Shown piece by piece: positions 1-12,300 of a DNA stretch of 64,000 nt (positions are counted from its first letter, which is position 1; each line of letters opens with the position of its first letter). The notes beneath the pieces are model-generated. The model was given only the letters and a program-made list of their open reading frames with translations. It did no database searches and was not told the DNA's origin. Location: assembly GCA_905331475.1 (NCBI GenBank), contig CAJNYU010001442.1, forward strand, positions 354,979-418,978. The letters are read 5' to 3'. Made by a program: the position numbers and the translations under genes. Source of the stretch: Rotaria socialis. Lineage: Eukaryota; Rotifera; Eurotatoria; Philodinida; Philodinidae.

Positions 1-202
1 TACTTATGAGCATAATGTGAACCCGAATGGTTAGTATCACTTGAAGAGGTCCCTCGTAAGGTTAAATAAAGAGTGGCTGCATGATACATGTTTTTGTTTT
101 CTATGCTTGTCTTTCAATTCGCTGTACTTCACCGAAGACTATGAAATCAAACATAGTGTCTGCATTTCGTTTTTCATAGAATAAATTTCCAGATAGATAC
201 AA

Positions 203-661
203 TTATTTATTTTGTTCTTGTAAGAATTGATTAGACGAATTAAATTTATTTAGATTAGTTAACACTATTTTATCCATATGTAAAGGACAGCATCGTTTCC
301 GTTGGCCCCATTCATCTAAACATTTCTTATGATAAATACATAAACATTCAAGTCTTGCTACAGTATCTTGTCGACAAAACGGTTCAAAACATATGGCACA
401 TTCTTGATCATTATGAAGATTATATGAAAGTATTTCTGTATTGTAATAAGGTGTGAGAAATAAATTAACAAGATGTTTTTGTTTTATATCTACTGGTGAA
501 ATTTCATATTTTTGTTCCTGTCCTACAGGAAACTTATCATGAAGAATATGAAACTGAGACATACGAGACGCATGCTGTGGACTATTTGTTAAAGCGATAC
601 GACCAGATGTAGACGGTTGCATTCGTTGATGGGTATTTGAGCAGCATGATCTGTTTCCCAT
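203..661 (-). CDS. ZNRF-like RING E3 ubiquitin ligase, 152 aa
   Basis: Single uninterrupted frame of 152 residues. The C-terminal half has a RING finger (about residues 88-128): CAIC, then a linker, then LECLCIYHKKC and CCPLH. The CLCIYHK core and the final Cys-x2-His are hallmarks of ZNRF1/ZNRF2, whose RING recruits an E2 to ubiquitinate membrane-associated targets. The N-terminus MGNRSCC fits an N-myristoylation signal with cysteines that could be palmitoylated, which agrees with ZNRF proteins sitting on endosomal and plasma membranes. Vertebrate ZNRF1/2 are about 230-240 aa and carry a second zinc finger before the RING; I do not see that finger here, so this is a short form or a divergent relative. 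No intron is needed. The ATG at 661 is chosen because it gives the myristoylation signal. Family call fairly sure; orthology to ZNRF1 or ZNRF2 not resolved. Confidence 0.82.
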   Translation of the reverse strand: MGNRSCCSNTHQRMQPSTSGRIALTNSPQHASRMSQFHILHDKFPVGQEQKYEISPVDIKQKHLVNLFLTPYYNTEILSYNLHNDQECAICFEPFCRQDTVARLECLCIYHKKCLDEWGQRKRCCPLHMDKIVLTNLNKFNSSNQFLQEQNK

Positions 662-2121
662 GCATGTTATAATATTAAGTATGTACTTATTTATTTTGAT
701 TTATTTTGTATTAAGTTGCCAAACAAATGCGCGCGAAATTATTTTCCTCTTTTATGTTGCATTTTCTAAATATTTAAAGATTCAATTATTATTACATGAG
801 ATTTCTGCTTTGTTCCCTTATAGAATTAAGATAAAATAAGTGAGAGAGAGAAGGAGAGAGAAGGAGAGAGAGAGAGAGAGAGAAAGACAAGAAAAGAAGA
901 ACATCAGTTTTAATCGTTTAAACTGTGCATCTGTTTGCTTCTACGTCTGCGTTTCGGTCTCATTCTGAATCGTGTTTGAGTAGTTCGTGATAATGCTCAA
1001 TCTGTCCTATTGCTGCTAAAAGAGAAAAAATTGCGAGTATATGCTCGCACACATTTAGTGAGATGACGCGGAAATGATTACTTCTTTCTATCTCAGACAC
1101 CCTCGATCCTAATTTGATAGTTCGTTTTTATTGGTAATCTTTATCTATGGTAAGATTCTATTCTTTTCTCGCTCTATTTCTCTTCTCTCGTTATTTAGAG
1201 CCAAATAAAAGCACTAATCATCCCAATAATAATACTTTGAGACTATCGCTCGGAAATGATCATGTGCAGCTCGATTTCGTTCATTATTCATGCATACATT
1301 GGTCGAGTGAGTCAAAAAAGAATAGATAATCAAACGAACATATTATTACTTCTGAAATTGCTGTATTGTTTTGTACTCATTCATTTGGTAAAACATGTTA
1401 ACGATACCGGTTATACTACATAGAAAACATAATCGTTTGACAATGAAAGTGTTAAATAGTTCATGAAATTTAATCATCTAGATCTCATTAGCATGGACTA
1501 TTGGCAGACAAAAGCAAAGCATACTTCTGTTAAATCTTTACTCTTTCAGTATTCCTTCTTGGATCTATAATCAAAGCATATTTTCTATTTCATATTCATA
1601 TTATTATGTCCGTGAGTATAAATTGATTAGCAAACCTGATATATGACATTGTATATTCATACCAATAGCCGATGAATGAATCAGATCGAAACGTTGATTA
1701 TGTAGAAAAAATAAAATATTTGTCAAACAAACTATTCGAAGGTTTTAGTGAACATCTAAACTTTTTTCTTTTCTTCTCCGGCACTAATAAATTTGACAAT
1801 ATACATATAGCCGAGCGACAAAAAAAAGATCTCATATTTCTGCTCTATTATTTCCTCTTTTATTATTATATTTCTTTGAATTCATTCAATTTGTGTAATG
1901 ACATCTTTCTTTTCTCTTTTTTTGCAAACTAAGTATCATAAACTGAGACTAAGTGCGATTTGGATTGTTTCTATTGGCATATATCTCATTCTCATAAACC
2001 AAACTCTACACATTATCTTTTTCTGTGTTCCTCACACAAGCATAATTATATACATCTGAAATAAATATAAAGAATTGAACATCCTATTTCAGAATTCTTC
2101 TAAAGAATCACGACTACAAAA
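662..2121. other. intergenic region with GA microsatellite
   Basis: No convincing gene. It separates the ZNRF-like gene (-) from the neuropeptide gene (+), so both promoters must lie here. A purine tract (GA/GGA repeats) covers roughly 839-893. Short open frames at 1147-1329 and 1672-1932 are low-complexity and unsupported. Confidence 0.6.
839..893. repeat. GA-rich microsatellite
   Basis: Imperfect GAGAGA/GGAGAGA run about 180 bp upstream of the ZNRF-like start codon. It may be simple sequence or a GAGA-type promoter element; the sequence alone cannot tell. Confidence 0.85.
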
Positions 2122-2566
2122 ATGTATACTAATAGAAGTTCACTTTTGCTTCTCGGGCTTACAATATCTCTAAGTATGATTTCTTTTTTAAAAATATTTA
2201 TAATTAGAAAAAAAAACGAATCTATTCAATTTTCTAGTTCTTCTTTGGTGTACAGTTCAACCATCATATGCTGACACAAGTGAAGATGAAAAGCACCCTG
2301 TAGTTGATAGTACTGCAGAAGAAAATAATGTTGATGATGAATTGGAAGATTTTGCTGAATTTTACCGACGTGCATCTTTACGTCCCTATGGTCTACAGCA
2401 ACGGGCATCACTTCGACCATACGCTGGAAAACGTGCATCCCTTCGACCATACGCTGGAAAACGTGCATCACTTCGACCATACGCTGGAAAACGTGCATCA
2501 TTACGTCCGGCAAATTATATGGGCAAAAGATTACGGCGAAATGTCTTATCCTTTGATGAATACTGA
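2122..2566 (+). CDS. amidated neuropeptide precursor (ASLRPYA-amide)
   Basis: Two exons, 2122-2173 and 2238-2566, joined across a 64-bp GT-AG intron. The product starts MYTNRSSLLLLGLTISL and continues ILLWCT, a plausible signal peptide ending near Tyr-Ala. An acidic spacer follows, then tandem peptide units at dibasic sites: RR/ASLRPYGLQQ/R, three copies of ASLRPYAGKR, then ASLRPANYMGKR and the tail LRRNVLSFDEY. In GKR, prohormone convertase cuts after KR, carboxypeptidase trims it, and Gly is turned into a C-terminal amide, so the likely products are ASLRPYA-amide (three copies) and ASLRPANYM-amide. The 30-bp DNA repeat keeps its frame. I do not recognise the peptide as a named family; it may be lineage-specific. 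The precursor call is strong, the receptor and role are unknown. Confidence 0.88.
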
Positions 2567-2669
2567 GATTGATTAGCATTGTATTTTTTTTTCTCTTCGG
2601 AAAGCTAAAAGCATCTTCTCACTAATGCTTTCTACGTATTTCGCTTATTTAATACCCCGCACAAAAGAA

Positions 2670-2693
2670 AATAAAAATATCTACTGAAATAAA
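2670..2693 (+). terminator. polyadenylation signals of neuropeptide gene
   Basis: AATAAA occurs at about 2670-2675 and again at 2688-2693, some 100-125 bp after the stop codon. This is consistent with the mRNA 3' end lying near 2710. Confidence 0.5.
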
Positions 2694-3634
2694 AACAAAT
2701 GGTTGATGAAGTTCAAATGACAAATATAAGTGAACGTTACTTTAAAAATAAAGACAATAATGAATTCTATTGACAAACATCGAAGACTAGAATTACTGAT
2801 ACTAAAAACTAAAAGGGCAAATTATGTTTATAGGAATTGTGTTTTTTTTCTTCAGGCCTCTATTTTATTAATTGTTTTTTTCTCAAAAAGTCATTCTATT
2901 GGCAATTTCCGCTTCTGCATGATATCATGTAGATAATCTTGATGAAATTTTTCCTAAATTATATTTTAAGTGTCATAATTCATTTTGTAAGAAGTGAAAA
3001 TTAATTTTCTTGAAGAGTTGTTTGTTTTCAAAACTAACCCTGAGTCAGTTCAACTATTTTACTAGGCCATGATTTTTACTTGATGAAATCAAACTTTATC
3101 TAGTTTATATCAACATATTTGAATACAAGCAACCTTTTCCTGTTCTCGTTTTAGTTTTCTTTATTGACCGAACAGTTAGAATTCGTAAAATTAAAATATA
3201 TATTGGTTACTGAACGGCATTTAGCATTTTCAATTGTATTCAAGTTTTTAAGTTTAATAAACAGTTGAATTATTGATGTTAAATATGAAAAAAACAAAGT
3301 TTCAATTAATTTTTGTAAGTGAAACAGAGATTTAACTGAAGGTATACAGCAAACGTTTCTCTTTCCACAATCAACAAAATCCATATTCTTTGTTGTTCAT
3401 ACTACAAAACATGATTTCTGAAAATAGGAATGGCATCCATTTACTGTAATATCTAAAAATATAGCAATCCATATCTAAATTATATCAATATTGCCTAACT
3501 TAATACAGTAGTATCTATTCTGGTGAAAGGATACCTTTAAAAAAATTGTTTAATCTAATTTTGTAATTCAACATCTTTTAAATCAATTAAATATATGAAA
3601 TTAACAAAACGTTAATTGGTGTGATTTTGATATT
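2694..3634. other. AT-rich intergenic stretch
   Basis: Nothing convincing. Open frames at 2730-2936 (+) and 3151-3384 (-) show no domain, no splice context and biased AT-rich composition. Confidence 0.5.
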
Positions 3635-4252
3635 ATGAAAAATGAACAATTATCATTGTGGGAATGTGAATTTTTAAATGAAAGTGAAAATTGGACAAAA
3701 AGTACATGTTCTTGTGCAGCTTGTTTAAAGTATTATATTTGTAAACACATTATAGGCTTCCCATGTTGCGAATACCGGATCGATTTTTGCGGTAAACCGC
3801 GGTATTTATCCGTTCTGCGGTAATGGGAGCCGGTAAAACCGGCGGTTTTTTGCGCATGTTTATCACATGTAAAAGTAAAAAGAAAGGATCTTTAAAATAG
3901 TTTCATTGATGATTTCGAAGACTTTTTCTGTCAAAAATTATAGATGAACCGGTTAACCGCTTTTTTTAGCGGTAACCGCGGTATTAATCAAAACCGGCGG
4001 TTTACCGCGGTAAATGCCAGTTCATTTTTTGTGGTAAACCGCGGTATTTATCCGTTCTGCGGTAATGAGAACCGGTAACCGGACCGGTAAAACCGCGGTT
4101 AACCGCCGATTTTCATGCGGTTTTTATTACATGGGCTAGCAGCACGATACAAATTATGCAGCATCTCATTGGAAGCTAAAAATATTCCATTGGGACAAAA
4201 AAGAAAACGAGGTCGTGTTGCTAAAGGTAAAAAAGCATTAATTGTGCAATAG
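3635..4252 (+). pseudogene. SWIM zinc-finger (MULE-type transposase) fragment, split
   Basis: The left part (3635-3757) reads to a SWIM signature: STCSCAACLKYYICKHIIG, i.e. CxC then CxH. The frame resumes at about 4134-4252 as GLAARYKLCSISLE, then a basic stretch (LGQKRKRGR) and a stop at 4250-4252. Joined without the intervening DNA this is the usual end of a SWIM domain with its basic tail, as found at the C-terminus of MuDR/MULE transposases and of proteins derived from them. The two parts are separated by a GC-rich insert (3759-4135), so the gene is broken. No transposase catalytic region is visible upstream, so this was already a 3' remnant or a small domain-only copy before the insertion. 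Confidence 0.72.
3759..4135. mobile_element. GC-rich short insert with CCCATGT/ACATGGG ends
   Basis: The segment interrupts the SWIM fragment exactly between the codons for CKHIIG and LAARYK. It begins TCCCATGT and ends ACATGGG, which are inverted ends, and is flanked by CT on both sides. It is full of CCGGTAA/CCGCGGT motifs and is far richer in GC than its surroundings. A block of about 53 bp, holding GGTAAACCGCGGTATTTATC, occurs twice (about 3784-3837 and 4024-4078). It has no coding capacity, so it is most likely a non-autonomous DNA transposon. The family and the length of the target-site duplication are uncertain. Confidence 0.65.
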
Positions 4253-4574
4253 TTTTCTCTTTTTGCTGTGCTTTTTTGTTATAATTGATAATTGTATCTT
4301 TATTTTTTTTCTATTAAATTAATTATTAATTTGATATAACTTTGTGTTGTTAGATAGTGTTAGTTAATAAATTAGATATAAATCCATCTTATATTAGATA
4401 TAAATTTATTTTAAAATTAGATATGGATTGCTATATTTTTAGGTATGAGTTTATATTTATCCCAATAAGAATTAACTATAATAAAATTAGTGCACTTATT
4501 ATTGGTATATACGTAAATATGAGTGTCAATAGAAAATCAAGGTTGAACTATTCTCTTGAAAGAGAATATCATTA
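4253..4574. other. AT-rich spacer between two mobile elements
   Basis: No gene seen. It contains repeated TTAGATATAAAT-like words, probably decayed element sequence. Confidence 0.4.
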
Positions 4575-4798
4575 CAGTCGAGTCCGCGTATTAGAGCTCT
4601 GGGTAAAGGAGCGGTCCGCTTTTAAGAGTCGTTTTCCAATTCTCCGCTTTTTCTCCTGTGTTTTACGTGCTGGCAAAGTCCGCTTATGAGAGCTTCGGAT
4701 AAAGGAGCAGTTCGCTTATAAGAGCTGTGCTTTGGTGCTTTTTTGCGATTTTACTCCGTATAAAAGAGCCTTTTTATCTATATGATTATAAATATACA

Positions 4799-4894
4799 CT
4801 TATGCTCTTCTTCTTTTCTTTTCTTTTCTTTTCTTATTAGTTATCCGCCAAGGATTTTTCCTTCTCTGTCATATATATATATATATATATATAT
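4799..4894. repeat. TTTTC and AT simple repeats
   Basis: A (CTTTT)n run near 4803-4837 and an (AT)n run at 4871-4894 lie inside the pogo-type element, upstream of its short frame. Confidence 0.8.
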
Positions 4895-5032
4895 GTGATG
4901 GACTTTTCCCTTCCTTAGTTCTTCTTTCTTTCATGTTGTTCTATGTTGGAGTTTCCATTCTATAGATTTTTCCTTCGTCCTTTGTTCTATATATTGTTCC
5001 TCATTTTTCGTTGAACCTTTATTTTTCAAAAA

Positions 5033-5269
5033 ATGGCATCTACCAGCGGTAAACGTTGCACATTATCGATTGAGCAAAAATTAGAAATCTTGGAAACACT
5101 GAAATCGAAAAAGCCAGACGATGGGCTAAAGATTTCAACATCGACGGTTCGCAAGTATTTGAAAGAGAATTTTACAGAGTATAATTCATATTATGATATC
5201 GAAGACATGATCGAAAAGAACGCTTTAATTAATCGTACTCAAAGTAAAATCACGGATTTCTTTAAGTAA
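5033..5269 (+). CDS. truncated Tigger/CENP-B-type HTH protein, 78 aa
   Basis: The frame starts MASTSGKRCTLSIEQKLEIL, the typical start of a pogo/Tigger/CENP-B N-terminal helix-turn-helix (psq-like), with a second helix around STSTVRKYL. It ends QSKITDFFK, a tail common at the C-terminus of Tigger/Jerky-like proteins. The middle of the transposase (the second CENPB DNA-binding domain and the DDE domain) is missing, so an internal deletion has joined the two ends in frame. An intact frame in such a short copy could be chance retention, or the peptide could still bind element ends. It cannot catalyse transposition. Confidence 0.7.
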   Translation: MASTSGKRCTLSIEQKLEILETLKSKKPDDGLKISTSTVRKYLKENFTEYNSYYDIEDMIEKNALINRTQSKITDFFK

Positions 5270-5418
5270 ATTTATGTATGTCTATGTACTACTTAATAGT
5301 TATTGACAAGAAATAATTTTTGCACTGTTTTACATATAGTTCGGATAAAGGAGCGATCCGGATATAAGAGCCTCTTTTAGAAACCCCGACTGCGCTCTTA
5401 TAAGCGGACTCGACTGTA

Positions 5419-6941
5419 CTAACATTGTATGTGATTTTGCTGGGTACATTCATAGACTATGTATCGATATCACGCCTGGTGATGCTATGAATTACTTGCT
5501 TATTGCACTTTAGAAGGGTTAGCTAAAAACATTGTGCAGAAATCGGTCCCAAAATAGATATAATGAAGTAATTGCATGACTATTAGCGGCAGTAGCTTCA
5601 ATATTTCTTATATTTTGATCCCTCAGGATTGTGCTAGCAGTTTCTCACAGAAAAACTAAGTCAATATTCTCACCCTAAATTTGCTGAAAGAAAGATTTCA
5701 TAATCTTAATCTCTCTATCATGAAAATAAACGTAGAGAAAGTTGAGTAGAATATGAATAGGTTAAGAAATTGCTTTAGATTAAAAAAAGGAAGGCTGACA
5801 TTAAAATAGCATCAAAAAGGTATGAGCACATTTCCTGGTCATGACAACATATTTTCTATAAAACAATCCTATTCTAAATTCAGGCAAATCTAGTCTCTAA
5901 AGATTATAAGAGACTGCTAACAATTGCTTCTATTTTAAAGAATGATAATTTGTACTCACCATTTGGATCTTTACATCTTTCAATAACAATCTTTCTAAAA
6001 CATAATAAGTTACATAAAATGTGAAAAAACTTAGCTGATGAACTCAGAATCAACTTGAAGATTTCTTACGATTATTTTCGAATAATATCGTTTTTTCTTG
6101 TCAATAATTGAAAAAGCAATTTTTCTCAGACCATCATCAACAGCAGTATGATAAGCATACGATTAAACAATTCAAATTCAAGCATAGACTTCAGAACAAT
6201 ACGTGTTTGTTCATCTAGAAAATAAGACAAACTACCGAAATCCAAATAACAGTTACATGACAAGTCATATTTTTGCATCGATCTTTATGAGTCAAGACAT
6301 TGAACATATTCATTTGTCTACATCATTATTTTTTCACGCTAGGAAACCGCTCACTCCAATCATACGACATTATCTGGGCTAATAGATCTTGCCGAATAAA
6401 GCAAAATTTGCCATAGAGTAAAAGTTCGCTCGTGCGATCTTATTTACGATACGCTCGCCGCCGGCTTTGCAATTATTTCTCTAAAGTGCTTTATTCCCTT
6501 GATCTACGAACTTTTACAAACACAGGGCTCCCTTTAAGCTCTTTTGTTTTAAAATAGAGAAACGCAAAACATTGTCGATAACCTTTTGAGTGATTGTCGT
6601 TATAGAAGTTTAATTTCTTCTCGAATTTTGTCATGTGGAAAGAAACACGTTGTATATTGTCTATAAAGTCAGATTTAAACGCCATTTCCAATGTATTCCT
6701 ACGTGTTAGTTTCTTCTTTTATATTCTATTATTTTAATATTGTTATCAAATATTATCTGGTGATCATCTTCAGCTGAACTTCATCAACCAATAAAAAAAA
6801 TACATTAGACCTATCACTCTTAACAATATTAGTTTGAGAAAAAGAAAATGTCCTAGTCAATTTAACTACTTTCTGGAAATATTTGAGAAAATGTCAGTTG
6901 AAGTTGACATTGTTCGAAAAAACAGCTTGGACATTTTATTG
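5419..6941. other. non-coding region downstream of IDH gene
   Basis: No supported gene. The sequence at 6394-6494 starts AATAAAGCA and ends TGCTTTATT and is locally GC-rich (GCTCGCCGCCGGC), so it may be a small inverted-ended element. The 66-aa minus frame at 6491-6691 has no recognisable domain and is not called. Confidence 0.4.
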
Positions 6942-8729
<1,788 letters not shown>

Positions 8730-9341
8730 TGTTGCAGTTTCGACTGATTGAGACTGAAATAATTAGATGTGCCGTACGAATAGCTATAATAAAGTGCAAA
8801 GTAAAAGCTGAAGAAAGAGTGCAACTATTGTACGAAACAAACAAACACGGTGTTTAGATATTAGAAAGGAGAACGACGAAAAGAAAGAAGACAATCGACG
8901 AAGCAAAGAAATAAAAATAAAAAGGTCAAACGTTAAAATACAATCAAGACACTGTGGATTGATATTATATCTATTTTTTTGCATAGCTCAATTTCAAAAG
9001 AACAACATTGAGTAAAATCTAATGATTACATTTCAATGAAAATAAAATGTCCTTTCACCATGAAAATTCGTGCCTTTCGCATTCCAGATCAATTTAGAGG
9101 CAAACGTTTGACAGTCATGATAACTATTAACCAATACATTGCAAAATTACTTCACTGGATGCTGACGGCAAGCTGCGCAATAAAGGTAGTAAAAAACCCA
9201 AATGAATCATACTATATATATATATACGCACATGTGTGTATATGTTGCATTAGATTTCATGAAAATCTGCTTGATTCGTTATTAAATGTTTTTCTTTTCT
9301 TTTCCAGATTTTTTATACTGATACTTTTTAATTCATTAATT
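8730..9341. promoter_or_regulatory. divergent intergenic region between IDH and capping enzyme
   Basis: About 610 bp separate the two start codons, which point away from each other, so the region must hold both promoters and 5' leaders. A pyrimidine-rich run ending TTTTCCAG at 9307, 35 bp before the capping-enzyme ATG, looks like a 3' splice site for a leader intron or a trans-spliced leader. No clear TATA box was recognised. Confidence 0.55.
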
Positions 9342-12300
9342 ATGCAACGATCGAAAACAAATGAAATACCGTCAAAGTGGCTTGATTGTCCAAGAAAATC
9401 AACTATTATCGCTGGTAAACATTGTCTACGCAATTTATTAATCATAATGTTTATTTATTTAAATAGGAAAATTTATTGCATTTAAAACAACACTAGACGA
9501 TCGATATAACACTGAAATACCCATTGTAAAACGGTGGACATGTAATATGTTAATTAAACATATGAAAGATGATCATGTATAATTTTAAAAGTTTGCTGTA
9601 AACATAATAATTATAATTTATATTTTTATATAGAAAAATCTTGGTCTTATCATTGATTTAACGAATACTGAACGATATTATCGAAGTGATGAAGAATTTA
9701 TTAAGAAAAATATACGCTATCAAAAAATTGCATGTCAAGGGTAAGAAATCATCTTTGAGATATACATATATATATTATGCAAATCGATAGAAAATTAGTT
9801 CTTATATGACTCATGAAATTTTGAGATACGTTTACACATCGTACTGAAATTCATAGAACTTAGTTTTAGTAGATCTATACTGAAATTGTATCGGGAAATC
9901 TTCGTAATTACGTCAGTGGGACTTTGTAGGTGAAAATGTTTCGCAATACCTATGAATTCTGATGAAATTACTAATGCATACACAATATAGGCATGCTAAT
10001 TACTGGTATTCTATTAATATTTTCTGCCTCATATTGTTACACAGAAGAACGAAACTATGAATCTATCGAACTACATGATCAAAAATTCATTTTTTACGCT
10101 GAATGTTTTCTGGGTTTTTCCAGTTGGAAAATTCATCATTTCGAAAATATGCATGTTCATGTGTTTCGATACCTATATTTGTTTGTCAGTATCACTGAGA
10201 CACTTAATTCAGAAAGACAATTATTTTCTAGCTTGAAACTTCTGGAACATTTAATTAATAAATTGTTTTATTATTCTATAGGCATAAATAATTTGCATAG
10301 ATAATGTGATTTAATAATTCGAAAAAGTTCGAACTATAGAGTATAGTGACTCCCGAGTACACGATGAAAATCAATTTAAAAAAAAACATAGTTTCGAATA
10401 AATTGGTCTATTTATCAAAAAGCGAAAGAAGTTATTTTCAATATTTTCGAAACCACAAGAAAAACTGCATATAAAGATTTTCGATGGTTCTATTTTTTAA
10501 TTTTTTTCAGTTGATAGTATTTTTATAGGGTCTGAATGCTGAAAAAGGACATCCACTATTTTGATGTTTTTTCTTTTTGCATAGACACGATGAATCACCA
10601 AATGACGAACAGATTAATTTATTTATTCAAACATGTGTTGATTTTATTAATAGTAATCCAAATGATTTTATCGGTATGATGACTTCGATATATCTATTTA
10701 TTTATTCGAACTCCTATAAATTTTCTCTTATAGGTGTTCATTGTACACATGGTTTTAACCGAACAGGTTTTCTCATTTGCGCATATCTATGTCGACAATC
10801 TGATAATAGGCATGAGAATATTAAGAATAAGTTTACGTTCTAAAGGATGAAATAAATTTTCATTTTCAAGTATTCAAACTGCTATCGATCTGTTTGCAGC
10901 AGCTCGATCACCTGGAATCTACAAACAAGATTATTTAAATAAACTTATTGAAAAATTTGCCACCGACGGTGCAACATCTATTCATGCACCATCACGACCT
11001 GAATGGTGTCTAGGTAAAATAAACAATCTATCTTTTAGAAATATTTTTTCAATTAAATTATCACTAATTGCTATTATATATTTTCAGATAGTAAACGAAA
11101 GTGCAATGAATTAGACGAGAAACAGCCTAATAAACAATTTCGAAATGAAATAAAACAAGTTGAATCCATTCTAAAAGAAAAAAGCCTACTTGAAATTGAT
11201 GAGGTTTTCTTTTTATAGAATTCTAATCCTATGTTTGTTGTTGATCTAAATGATGTAAAACCTATTTGCACACAGCCTATGCTTAATAATATTCGATGGA
11301 AATATCAACAAATGTGTGGATGGAATCGGTAACTTTAGGAAAATAAATAATTTGATTTTTTCACTTATTGTTTTTAGACAAAGCTTTCCCGGCTCACAAC
11401 CAGTATCGATGAATTCAATAAATTATCAAACCATACTTTCAACTCCTTATATGGTCAGTTGGAAAGCAGATGGTACCAGGTAAAAATAATATTGATCATT
11501 AATCAACGCATCCGTAATTAATTATTTCAGAATCAGAATTTAAGAGTTCGAAAAAAAAACATTTGTCTTTTTCACCATGAGTTTTATCGAAAAAAATTTT
11601 AATTAATTACGGATCAGTTGCAAGCGATATCATAATTGTGGATCGATTTATTTAACAATATGATTTTTTTTAATTTAAGATATATGATGTTGATTGAAAA
11701 TCAAGATCGCGTTTACATGTTAGATCGTAATAATTGTGTATTTCAAGTCAATAATCTATACTTTCCAAAGGATTTCGACTGTAAAACACATCTAATAAAT
11801 ACACTCGTTGATGGGGTCAGTTTTCTTAATTTTATAAATTAATAATTTTATCGTGTTTTTAATTACTATTAGGAATTTGTTATTGATAATGATAATGGTA
11901 TTAAACGATATCGATATCTAATTTATGATATTGTAATATATAATGTATGTTAAATAAAAATGAATTCAATTCGATAAGTATAAATTCTTTTGATTTAGAA
12001 TCAAGATGTCGGTCAACAATCGTATAGAGAACGTCTTAATATAATACGTCATGATATTGTTGATGTTAGAAATCATGCTACAGTAAAAGGTCAAATTAAC
12101 AAAAGTTTAGAACCATTTTCAATACGACTTAAAGAATTTTGGGAATTATCAGCAGTGAGCAAAGTAAGAATATACAAATAGATTTATTGCAATTAAAACA
12201 GACTTAACCGATCAATATAAAGAAAACATGTCTTTAATTACCATATTTGCATTTTAGATACTCAGTCCAAAGTTTCAATCGCAAATCACTCATGGATGTG

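Larger units (their letters stand above)
4575..5416 (+). mobile_element. miniature pogo/Tigger element (842 bp)
   Basis: The left end starts CAGTCGAGTCCGC right after TA (4573-4574). The right end, read in reverse complement from 5416, starts CAGTCGAGTCCGCTTATAAG and is followed by TA (5417-5418). CAGT-type ends with a TA target-site duplication are diagnostic of the Tc1/mariner superfamily, pogo/Tigger branch. Related sub-terminal repeats (GGATAAAGGAGC and TTATAAGAGC words) recur inside both ends. The only frame is a 78-aa reading frame with a transposase-type helix-turn-helix, so most of the transposase (the DDE catalytic part) has been deleted. Confidence 0.85.

Noticed and set aside
839-893. 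GA tract as telomeric or origin sequence
   Set aside because: It is irregular and internal; simple microsatellite is enough.
2226-2579. Open frames on the minus strand and in a second plus frame over the neuropeptide gene
   Set aside because: They arise because a 30-bp repeat leaves all frames open; only the 2342-2566 frame has signal peptide, dibasic sites and Gly amidation sites.
9036-9485. 149-aa frame covering the first capping-enzyme exon
   Set aside because: Only the part from 9342 to 9414 fits the family; the upstream part is leader and the end runs through an intron.
9993-10304. 103-aa frame in capping-enzyme intron 3
   Set aside because: No domain, no splice context, AT-rich composition; treated as chance.
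11204-11218. 15-nt intron GTTTTC...ATAG in the capping enzyme
   Set aside because: It would be far smaller than any other intron here; a 60-nt intron sharing the same acceptor explains the stop equally well.
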